64,000 nucleotides of DNA from Bacteroidales bacterium (GTDB taxonomy: Bacteria > Bacteroidota > Bacteroidia > Bacteroidales > UBA10428): NCBI GenBank assembly GCA_016928305.1, contig JAFGKY010000046.1, forward strand, positions 1 to 64,000, in the 5' to 3' direction. Within the stretch, counting starts at the first letter, position 1, and each line of letters begins with the position of its first letter. Of this stretch, positions 17,252-25,600 are shown piece by piece. A program made the position numbers and the translations under genes. Below the pieces are notes generated by a model. The model was not told the DNA's origin and made no database searches. It saw only the letters and a program-made list of their open reading frames with translations.

Positions 17252-17533
17252 ATGTCAGACAGTAACGTAACGGAATTAAAACGGGAGATTAAAGTTTTAA
17301 TAATAGAGACAACAAAAATACCAGGTATAACACCCGAGACCATTGCGAATGATACGCCGCTTTTTGGAGAAGGTCTGGGTATTGATTCGATCGATGCCAT
17401 AGAGATTGTGCTGGCGCTGCAACAAAAATATGGTATCCGAATTGACGATCAGAACCTGGCCCGCTTTATTTTACAGTCTGTTGATACGATCGCCGATTTC
17501 GTGCAAAAAGAGACATCGAAGCAAGCGTGGTGA
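17252..17533 (+). CDS. Acyl carrier protein
   Basis: A 93-residue ACP with the phosphopantetheine attachment serine S46 in GLGIDSIDAIE and the usual helix pattern on either side. It is not the primary fatty-acid AcpP: the DSID form and divergent flanks resemble ACPs in secondary-metabolite, aryl-polyene or flexirubin-type clusters. No ketosynthase, adenylation enzyme or phosphopantetheinyl transferase is encoded in the window, so loading must come from elsewhere. It is separated from the radical SAM gene by 235 bp and from transketolase by 43 bp. It probably carries the acyl group used by the BtrH-like protein at 14699. Confidence 0.93.
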   Translation: MSDSNVTELKREIKVLIIETTKIPGITPETIANDTPLFGEGLGIDSIDAIEIVLALQQKYGIRIDDQNLARFILQSVDTIADFVQKETSKQAW

Positions 17534-17576
17534 AGACCCTTACCAAATTGCGATTATCCTTATTAAGTAACAACGT

Positions 17577-19628
17577 ATGAAAAAAGAAATTGTAAACAGA
17601 GCCGCTGATAACATTCGCATTCTTGCTGCCGCCATGGTGGAAAAAGCCAAATCGGGGCACCCCGGTGGTGCCATGGGTGGTGCAGATTTTATCCATATTC
17701 TTTACAGTGAATTTCTGAACTGGGATCCGGCCGATATGAGCTGGCGCAACCGTGACAGGTTCTTCCTTGATCCCGGTCATATGTCCCCTATGTTATATGC
17801 CATTCTCACGTTAACGGGCAATTATACCCTGGAAGACCTGAAAAGCTTCCGCCAATGGGGCAGTCCCACCCCGGGTCATCCCGAGCTGGATGTGAACAAG
17901 GGAGTAGAAAACACCTCGGGCCCTCTCGGTCAGGGCCATACCATGGCGGTTGGCGCTGCCATAGCCGAGCGTTTTCTGAGTGCACGTTTTGGGGAGTGGA
18001 TGGCGCATAAGACCTATGCTTTTATCTCCGACGGCGGCGTCCAGGAAGAGATATCGCAGGCGGCGGGACGGCTTTCCGGTTTTCTTGGTCTGCATAACCT
18101 CATCATGTTTTATGATTCGAATGATATCCAGCTGTCGACTGAAACCAAATCGGTTACTGCTGAAAATACGGCACAGAAATACGAGGCATGGGGCTGGCAT
18201 GTAATAACCATCAACGGTAATGATCCGGATGAGATCAGGGCATCACTGATGAAGGCCAATGAGGAAAAGTTCAGGCCAACCCTTATCATTGGCAAGACCA
18301 TCATGGGAAAGGGCGCTCTTGACGCTGACGGAAAAAGTTTCGAGCGGCAGACTTCCACGCACGGTATGCCATTGGGCGAGGCCGGCGCATCGTTTGAAAA
18401 GACCATTAAAAACCTGGGAGGGGATCCTCAGGATCCGTTTATGATATTCCCCGAAGTGGCGGAGTATTACCGGGAGGTACTGAAGAAAAAGTCGGAAGCA
18501 GCTAAAGCCCGGAAAGAAGAGGAGAAAAGATGGGCCAATGCAAATCCGCAGCTGGCTGCCAAGCTTAATCAGTTCTTTTCAGGACAGCCGCCTGTTATTG
18601 ACTACAACCAGATATCCCAGAAGGAGAATATTGCCACACGGGCAGCATCTTCCAGCGTACTTGCCTTCCTTGCCGGAAATGTTGAAAACATGATTGTCGC
18701 TTCTGCTGACCTGTCGAACAGTGATAAAACCGATGGCTTTCTGAAGAACACCAAGGCTTTCACACGCGGTGATTTCACCGGTGCTTTCCTGCAGGCAGGA
18801 GTGGCAGAACTGACGATGGGAGCAATCGCCAATGGTATTGCCCTGCATGGTGGGATCATTGTTGCCGGCGGTACCTTTTTTGTTTTCTCTGATTATATGA
18901 AACCTGCTGTGCGTCTTGCTGCCCTGATGGGATTGCCGGTAAAATATATCTGGACGCACGATGCCTTCAGGGTTGGGGAAGACGGACCCACGCATCAGCC
19001 TGTTGAACAGGAAGCCCAGATAAGGCTTATGGAACACCTGAAAAACCACCATGGGCTAAACAGCATGCTGGTGTTGCGGCCGGCCGATGTTCATGAAACA
19101 ACGGTGGCATGGAAGATGGCCCTTGAGAATACAAAAACACCTACAGCCCTTCTCCTGTCACGGCAGAACATTACCACCCTTCCGGCCAAACCCGGATCAA
19201 CCCGCTATGAGAGTGCTTTTGAGGCTACGAAAGGAGCCTATGTCATCTCCGATTGTGAAGGGAAACCTGATATCATCCTGGTGGCAAATGGTTCTGAAGT
19301 TGCAACATTGGTAGCCGGAGCTGAAAGGCTGAAAACTGAAAAAGGACTGAGGGTGCGCATTGTATCTGCACCTTCCGAAGGACTATTCAGGAATCAGGAC
19401 GAAACATACCGGAAACAGGTAATCCCCGATGCTATTCCGGTATTTGGACTGACAGCCGGGATACCGGTTACCCTGCAGGGAATGGTTGGACCCTGGGGAA
19501 AGGTCTTTGGACTGGATCATTTTGGCTATTCGGCACCCTATAAGGTTCTGGATGAGAAATTTGGATTCACGGCGGACAACGTTTTTAAACAGGTGCTGGC
19601 CTACCTTGAAGAATACAGGTCACGTTAA
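17577..19628 (+). CDS. tkt: Transketolase
   Basis: A full-length 683-residue thiamine-diphosphate enzyme of the non-oxidative pentose phosphate pathway, moving two-carbon ketol units between sugar phosphates. Visible signatures: KSGHPGGAMGGADF near the N-terminus, GPLGQGHTMAVG, the ThDP motif region SDGGVQEEISQAAG through YDSNDIQLS, the pyrimidine domain (SADLSNSDKTDGF) and the signature EDGPTHQPVEQ. It lies 43 bp after the ACP gene on the same strand, possibly co-transcribed, but it is a housekeeping gene and need not belong to that cluster. A terminator-like hairpin follows at 19758. Confidence 0.97.
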   Translation: MKKEIVNRAADNIRILAAAMVEKAKSGHPGGAMGGADFIHILYSEFLNWDPADMSWRNRDRFFLDPGHMSPMLYAILTLTGNYTLEDLKSFRQWGSPTPGHPELDVNKGVENTSGPLGQGHTMAVGAAIAERFLSARFGEWMAHKTYAFISDGGVQEEISQAAGRLSGFLGLHNLIMFYDSNDIQLSTETKSVTAENTAQKYEAWGWHVITINGNDPDEIRASLMKANEEKFRPTLIIGKTIMGKGALDADGKSFERQTSTHGMPLGEAGASFEKTIKNLGGDPQDPFMIFPEVAEYYREVLKKKSEAAKARKEEEKRWANANPQLAAKLNQFFSGQPPVIDYNQISQKENIATRAASSSVLAFLAGNVENMIVASADLSNSDKTDGFLKNTKAFTRGDFTGAFLQAGVAELTMGAIANGIALHGGIIVAGGTFFVFSDYMKPAVRLAALMGLPVKYIWTHDAFRVGEDGPTHQPVEQEAQIRLMEHLKNHHGLNSMLVLRPADVHETTVAWKMALENTKTPTALLLSRQNITTLPAKPGSTRYESAFEATKGAYVISDCEGKPDIILVANGSEVATLVAGAERLKTEKGLRVRIVSAPSEGLFRNQDETYRKQVIPDAIPVFGLTAGIPVTLQGMVGPWGKVFGLDHFGYSAPYKVLDEKFGFTADNVFKQVLAYLEEYRSR

Positions 19629-19643
19629 ACTATGCTCTATCAG

Positions 19644-19664
19644 TCGCTCGGCTCTGCCGAGTGA
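19644..19664. repeat. Dispersed hairpin TCGCTCGGC-TCT-GCCGAGTGA
   Basis: A 21-nt hairpin with 9-bp stem, containing one G-T wobble, and a TCT loop. Related copies are at 60621 and (inverted) 63540; in those the right arm is GCCGGGTGA, so changes preserve pairing through wobbles. This copy lies 16 bp after the transketolase stop. Confidence 0.8.
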
Positions 19665-19687
19665 TTGAATGTCCTGCAAGCCGGTTA

Positions 19688-19706
19688 CCCTGACTGAAGT
19701 CAGGGG
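19688..19706. repeat. Dispersed hairpin CCCTGACTGAAGTCAGGGG
   Basis: A short stem (CCCTGACT with AGTCAGGG) followed by CAATAGATAC. One of four related hairpins in the window (also 8380, 36642, 46005), each carrying GGGGCAAT or a close variant after the stem. Confidence 0.7.
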
Positions 19707-19757
19707 CAATAGATACATTTCGTATTGTGAGATATATATTTTCCCGGGCCTGGGAAA

Positions 19758-19787
19758 ACAGGGTTGTTGATAACCCCGTGTTTTTTT
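19758..19787 (+). terminator. Rho-independent terminator-like hairpin
   Basis: Stem GGGTT/AACCC extended by an outer AC/GT pair around one mismatch, 6-nt loop, then seven T residues. It follows transketolase by 130 bp and precedes the vWA gene, so it probably ends the transketolase transcript. Confidence 0.6.
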
Positions 19788-19879
19788 ATGTGATGAACCC
19801 GGTATGATTAAGTATCTTTCATTTTAAACATGACGGACATCATAAAATTATGCCATTAACCGTTTTAAAGAAAAAACAC

Positions 19880-21283
19880 ATGGAGACTTTTTACGGAAGG
19901 AAGATCATACCTTTACTGGGCGTGTTGATTATTCTTTCCCTGTTGCAAGGATATTCACAGACAGCAAAGCCCAAATACATACCACCTGAGACCCGCATTC
20001 TGTTTATCTTTGACGCTTCACAAAGCATGGCTGGCAAATGGGAAAAGGAAACCAAAATCTCGATTGCCCAGCGGGTGCTTATACATATAATTGACAGCCT
20101 TGAAGGCCTTGAGAACGTGCAGATGGGACTAAGGATTTATGGTCATCAGAGTCCGGTACCTCCGCAGGATTGTAAAGACACCCGGCTTGAAGTTCCTTTT
20201 GCCAAAGGAAATGCGCCAAAGATCCGGCAGGAACTGCGGTATATAGTACCGCGCGGAACTACTCCCATTGCCTACTCGCTTGAACAGGGAGGAGCTGATT
20301 TTCCACCGGAATGCGATAACTGCAGAAATATAATAATCCTCATTACCGATGGGATAGAGGCCTGTGATGGTGATGCCTGTGCTGTTTCCTATGAGCTGCA
20401 GCGACGGGGCATTGTCCTGAAGCCCTTTATAATAGGCATCGGAATAGACGAAGGATTCCGGCAGACATTCGACTGCATCGGCCATTATTACAATGCAATC
20501 AACGAGGAAAAATTCAGTGAGGTTATGGAAGTTGTTATTTCTCAGGCACTGAATGCCACCACCGCACAGGTGAATCTGCTGGATATCAACGGCAATCCGA
20601 CAGAAACCAATGTTAACATGACCTTTTATGATCAGTTTTCCGGTAAAGTAGTTTACAACTATATCCACACGATGAATCACAGGGGCCTTCCGGATACACT
20701 CATCCTCGACCACCTGATGACCTACCGGATGAGGGTGAATACAATACCACCGGTCGAGGTCGGCAATATCAAACTTACGGCCGGGAAACATACCGTAATT
20801 GCAGCTGACGCTCCCCAGGGTTCGCTGGTGGTGAAGGTGGCTGATCAGATCCAGTATAAAGGCCTGGAATTTATCGTAAGGAAGGCAGGTGACATGAAAA
20901 CCATTAACATGCAAAAGATGTATGAAGAAGAAAAGTACCTGGTCGGTAAATATGATATTGAAATACCAGTTTTACCACGCATTAACCTTTACAATGTGGA
21001 TATTAAACAAAGTCATACCACAACGCTGGATGTACCGCGGCCCGGACTGGTAACCTTTCTGAAATCATCAACGGGATACGGGAGCATCTACCTTCGCAAA
21101 AGTGCAACCCATGAAGAATGGGTGTATAACCTGGACAACCGGGTGAGAAATGAAACCATCCTGTTGCAACCGGGTACCTACAGGATTGTCTACAGGGCAC
21201 AAAATGCCAAACAGACACTATATACGGTGAATAAAACCTTTGAGGTAAAGGAAGGCTCTTCGGTGCCGGTGCAGTTGTATTAA
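19880..21283 (+). CDS. Exported von Willebrand factor A domain protein
   Basis: 467 residues from the ATG at 19880 (an upstream in-frame ATG at 19850 gives a poorer signal sequence). The signal peptide ends about GYSQ. A vWA domain at about 40-225 carries a MIDAS-type metal site: DASQSM, the Thr in RGTTPIAYSL, and ITDGIEACDGD. The remaining 240 residues are beta-rich and may form carboxypeptidase-like or Ig-like sandwiches. Six cysteines in the vWA domain suggest disulfides in the periplasm or at the surface. The likely role is metal-dependent protein binding. There is no T9SS domain and no AAA+ ATPase partner, unlike MoxR-linked vWA proteins. Confidence 0.88.
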   Translation: METFYGRKIIPLLGVLIILSLLQGYSQTAKPKYIPPETRILFIFDASQSMAGKWEKETKISIAQRVLIHIIDSLEGLENVQMGLRIYGHQSPVPPQDCKDTRLEVPFAKGNAPKIRQELRYIVPRGTTPIAYSLEQGGADFPPECDNCRNIIILITDGIEACDGDACAVSYELQRRGIVLKPFIIGIGIDEGFRQTFDCIGHYYNAINEEKFSEVMEVVISQALNATTAQVNLLDINGNPTETNVNMTFYDQFSGKVVYNYIHTMNHRGLPDTLILDHLMTYRMRVNTIPPVEVGNIKLTAGKHTVIAADAPQGSLVVKVADQIQYKGLEFIVRKAGDMKTINMQKMYEEEKYLVGKYDIEIPVLPRINLYNVDIKQSHTTTLDVPRPGLVTFLKSSTGYGSIYLRKSATHEEWVYNLDNRVRNETILLQPGTYRIVYRAQNAKQTLYTVNKTFEVKEGSSVPVQLY

Positions 21284-21316
21284 AGAGTCGTGCAGTCTGA
21301 AAGTCTCATCTTTGCC

Positions 21317-21516
21317 GTCATTACGAGGAGGCGACTATGCTGATTCTGCTTTGATGATTTTAATTGCCGACGAAGTAATCGAATCGCAAAAGCAGAAGAT
21401 CATTACGAGCAATTTGAGTTCATGTATAACTATTTGCCTGTTCGATCCGATTGCCGCGCCATGCAAAATCATCCGATTTCACAACCAATTATTTCCGTCG
21501 CATGGCTCGCAATGAC
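21317..21516. mobile_element. MITE-like element with GTCATTACGAG termini
   Basis: A 200-bp non-coding element bounded by GTCATTACGAG (21317-21327) and CTCGCAATGAC (21506-21516), inverted repeats differing at one base. It has internal near-palindromic segments such as GAAGTAATCGAATCGC and no transposase. Shorter or partial relatives occur at 55394, 60327, 60513 and 60597. It fills the gap between two convergent genes. Reading frames through it are incidental. Confidence 0.7.
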
Positions 21517-21558
21517 TCACTTTTCACTGTTCACTTTTCGTTTTTCACTTTTCACTGG
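21517..21558. repeat. Heptad tandem repeat (unit TCACTTT)
   Basis: Six consecutive heptads (TCACTTT, TCACTGT, TCACTTT, TCGTTTT, TCACTTT, TCACTGG), directly adjoining the right end of the MITE-like element and ending 12 bp from the proline dehydrogenase stop codon. Confidence 0.85.
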
Positions 21559-21570
21559 TTATCGGTTCTT

Positions 21571-22482
21571 CTAATTCCTCACCACCAGGGCCTTCAGAAG
21601 GTCCCACATCATATAGGGATTTTCTTTTAAACGCCGGGTGCAATAGTTGTACCAGTCTTCGCCATAAGGAACGTACACTCTCATGGCATATCCCTTTTTT
21701 ACAATCGAATTCCTGAGTTTTGGCGTTACCCCGTAAAGCATCTGAAATTCGAATTTGTCAGAAGGCACCCTGTATTTCTCTATCAGCCGGTAGGTTCCTT
21801 CAACCACCTTTTTGTCATGGGTGGCTATGGCAGTGTTGATGTTGCGCTGAAACATATATTCCACGGCTTCCAGGAAACGATCCCTGATCTCCTGCTTGTC
21901 TTTGTAAGCGATTTCTTTGGGCTCAACGTAGATACCTTTGCATATGCGTATGCTGCCCAGGTCCTTCTGGGGATGCCGTACAGCAAGAGCTTTAATATCG
22001 TTCAGGGTTCGGCGCATATAGGCCTGGAATACAAATCCCACATGACGGGGAAACTCATTGTACAGGCGGTTGAAGATCTCAATTTCCGCATCCGTGCATT
22101 GTGAATCTTCCATGTCAATCTGAACAAAATAATTGCAGGAGACAGCTTCCAGGATGATCTCCCTGATGTTTTTGTAACACAATTCCCTGTCGAGCAGTAA
22201 TCCAAACATCGTTGGCTTGACAGAAACGGAAATATCAAGTTTTTTGTAAGCGGCATCCAGGATTGTTTTAATATATTCCGCTTTATAATAATCGATTTTT
22301 TCGCTTCGGGTTTGAAATTCACCCAGCAGGTCAAGACTTACTTTGATCCCCTGACTGTTCAGATCGCCAGTCACCCTGAAAGCATCCTCGCGTTTTTTCC
22401 CGGCAATGTAGCGTTTTGAGAAAATCCATACAAGCCCCTCCGGCATATACTGAAGGATCCCAACAATGAACCTGTTAAACAT
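21571..22482 (-). CDS. Proline dehydrogenase
   Basis: 303 residues from the ATG at 22482 (a further upstream start adds 22 unlikely residues). It is a monofunctional FAD-dependent PRODH, converting proline to 1-pyrroline-5-carboxylate in the first step of proline catabolism. Signatures: VSVKPTMFG, VQIDMEDS, GFVFQAYMRRT, IRICKGIYVEP, IATHDKKV, FEFQMLYGV, RVYVPYGEDWYNYCTRRLKENP. The last segment is the conserved substrate-binding RRLxEN motif. No P5C dehydrogenase gene is adjacent. It is convergent with the vWA gene; the intervening space is full of repeats. Confidence 0.95.
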   Translation of the reverse strand: MFNRFIVGILQYMPEGLVWIFSKRYIAGKKREDAFRVTGDLNSQGIKVSLDLLGEFQTRSEKIDYYKAEYIKTILDAAYKKLDISVSVKPTMFGLLLDRELCYKNIREIILEAVSCNYFVQIDMEDSQCTDAEIEIFNRLYNEFPRHVGFVFQAYMRRTLNDIKALAVRHPQKDLGSIRICKGIYVEPKEIAYKDKQEIRDRFLEAVEYMFQRNINTAIATHDKKVVEGTYRLIEKYRVPSDKFEFQMLYGVTPKLRNSIVKKGYAMRVYVPYGEDWYNYCTRRLKENPYMMWDLLKALVVRN

Positions 22483-22640
22483 GAGGCAAAATAGTATATA
22501 GATATCGGAACCAGAATTACCGGAACGAAAATTACCGTCAATTTGCACCCAAAAAAAGGATAATTGTCATAAATATCTCATCGTGGAAGCAACGCCTTCA
22601 AAGGGATATATGATTTTTGTCAGGATTTTGATATATTCCG

Positions 22641-22670
22641 CGTAGAGATGTAAGATCTTACGTCTCTACG
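22641..22670. repeat. 30-bp near-perfect palindrome
   Basis: Arms CGTAGAGA and TCTCTACG enclose the perfect inner palindrome GTAAGATCTTAC; the only imperfection is a T/G pair that can wobble in RNA. It begins 19 bp beyond the stop of the 1642-residue gene (minus strand), so it could serve as its terminator or be a REP-like element. Similar GTAGAGACG palindromes are widespread in bacterial genomes. Confidence 0.85.
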
Positions 22671-22688
22671 CTGTATGTATCAAATGGT

Positions 22689-25600
22689 TTAATATACAAT
22701 AATCTTCGCCTTATACACAACCTTATCGCCGGTAATGAGAATCTGGTACATTCCCCTGGGATAACCGGTAAGATCAACCGGATAACGGATTTTTTCCTGC
22801 ACCGTCACCTGTTGGTTCAGTACAACCTGTCCGTTGATATTAACCATGGTTATTATCAGATCCTGGGGACTTTCCATGGTTATATCCAGGTTGAATAAAC
22901 CGTTGCTTGGATTGGGATATACGGTAACGGCCATACCGTTTGCCAGCATGTCTTCCAGTGCAGTTATATTGATATAGACCACTTTCGTTGTCTGGCAATC
23001 ATTCTGCCCGGTCACCGTAACGCTGTATACTCCGTTTGCCGTGACATTGAGTGTTTGAGCTGTTGAACCGTTATTCCACAGGTATGACTTATGCCCGCTT
23101 CCGGCATCAAGTGTGTGTGGCAACGGGGTCATCAGAACGCCGTTGACATCACCAAAATCGACCACCGGGCTTGGCAATACCGAGGGATAACTGGTAAGTG
23201 TGTCATTTTCAGGTCTCATATCTACATCCAACAGGGTGTAAAAGTCAACAGCCGGACTGGTTCCCGCATTAATGGTGATGGGTTTTTGCAATGTCACAAT
23301 ACGGGAATCCTGGGTCGAAAAAACACGGTCCAGCGCAATGGTATCAACATGAATCCGGGATCCATCCACATCATAGCCCAGGTAAATTTTCTCACCCACA
23401 CCGATGTTGGTTGTTCCCAGGTTCTTTATGGTGACCTGCACATCTTCTGTAGGACCAGAGCACACCTGGCTTCCGAGCGTGGTTGAAACAACCCCCAGGT
23501 CATCAATGATAAGGAATAATACTACAGTATCTCCTCCGTAGCATGCAGTACGGGTATCCGTTACTTTAGCCCATTTGATACCGCTGGTGGTGGCCACGTA
23601 TTCATAATTTGTTGAATTATCCTGCCACAGGTAACTGCAATAAGGCTGGTAGCCGGCATCGATGGTAAATTCTGTAGCACGTACCTGATACGATTCACCC
23701 AGGCCGAAATCAACAACCGGTTCCGGATAGCGGTAAACAGTATCATAAAGGGTATCATTGGCCATCCTTATATCGGTTGTCGTTTTGGCCACGAGGGTAA
23801 ACAGGTAATCATCGGGAGTGCTGAGGTTCACGCTTCCTGGAAAAGTATGGATCACACTTGCAGCCGGGATCATCTGACCCGACAGCACAAACGATTCTGT
23901 TACCCATCCTCCGGTGTTCATTTTATACCGGACATTGATGGTTTCTCCCGAAGGTACGGTATCGGTACCGGTATTCACTACTCTCATCTGAACGGTCTCG
24001 GAAGAACTGAAAGTACAGGCGGATAGAGGACTTACCAGCTGGGGGCTTATATCCCTTATTTTAAGTCTGACATACACCGTATCGAAGTCGGAACAGTTGT
24101 TGCCATCAAGTATCCAAACCCAGTAATTGCCCGATTCGGTTATTTCACGTGTCTGCGAGGTAGTGGCATTATCCCACAAATAATCGATATAGCCTGAACC
24201 GGCATCAAGGACATAGGAAAGAGCCTCGATCGTCCTGTCGGGACCAAGATCGGCTGTGGGATTCCCGAATATAACGATGCTCCGGTTGATGGTATCATTG
24301 TAATATACGGTATCTCCGGCATAATCGGCATAAAGCTTAAAAGGATAGGTTCCCGCGGAGTTCAGATCCACGGCACCTTTATCAAAGGTGTATTGCAGTG
24401 TTTGTTTGGAATACAGTGTATTGGCCAGTGTAAGTGTATCGATCACCGTTGTAGTACCGTTGAAGACAAAGGCCGTCTTGATATTTTCACCGGCAGGGAT
24501 GCTGTCGGTTCCGTAATTCCTGATTCTGAATGTAACATATTCGTGGGTTGACAGCAGACATGCATCAACCGGGTAGATCAGACTGTCGACACCAACATCG
24601 TAGAAAAGCAGTTCCACATAGGTAGAGTCTTTTGCTGAACATCCGTTGCCGCGGGTTGCTGTGACCGTAACACTGTGCACTCCGCCTTTATCAACATCAT
24701 AGGTGCTGGTTGTTTTTCCATCGAACCACAGGTAATCGTAATCGGCATGATAATACGGCCTCAGGATAACGGTATCGGGTTCTTTGGTCTGTATGGTATC
24801 CAGCAATCCAATCGTAGGATTGGGCAAAACTGTAAAAACCAATGAAAGGGTATCATTGTTCGTTCCGTAATAATAGGGATCATCTTCCGTCAGGGTGTAA
24901 GCCTTCAGGGTGTATGTGGCCGGTGTCAGGACATCGATCTTTTCAGCAAAGGTGTGTTTGATGGTCTGACCCGGTAACAAAGCCTGTGTCAGCTGAAAGG
25001 TATCCACGGCCACCGGTGAACTGTTCAATCCAAAGCCAACAATAATGGTATCGCTGATCTTCATGGAATTGATACCATGGTTTTTGATGGTCACCGTAAC
25101 CTGATCGGGGTTCAAGCCCTCGCAACGTGTGGCGAAGGAGTCGATTGCTGAAACGCCAATATCATAAGGGGCCGGACATATTTTGAAATCATCGAATGCC
25201 AGCCCCCTGTTGCTCGTATCGGCATCTGACTGCCAGAGGACACGGAATTTGACCCTTGGCTGGGAATGCAATGATTCCGGTAACAGCGTTCTTGCGGTTT
25301 GCCAGCTATCACTGCTGCCCGACCATCCGATGTTCTTCAGTGCCGTTACATAGTTCTCATACCATTGCCAGGGGTAACCGTATGTGTTTTTCGTTAATAC
25401 ATTCCAGGTAGCGCCGTCGTTGATCGTATACTGAATATTGGCCCCGTCATTGCCATCTTCCGACAATATCCAGTATTTGTTTTCCAGCACAAGCTTATCA
25501 GAACTGATAAGGTTATAACATGAGCTGACAATAAATGAACTGTCGTTACTCAAATAATTACCGTATGGAGAAAGTATCCAGGCATTGGGACTGCCTTCGA

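Noticed and set aside
14190-17533. RiPP cluster
   Set aside because: No precursor with leader and core is convincing and no RRE or transporter is present; the 19-codon frame alone does not justify it.
19850-21283. MoxR/vWA chaperone operon
   Set aside because: The vWA protein is exported and no AAA+ ATPase gene is adjacent.
21312-21515. Plus-strand frame of 67 codons as a gene
   Set aside because: It lies entirely inside the MITE-like element and is the usual incidental reading of such repeats.
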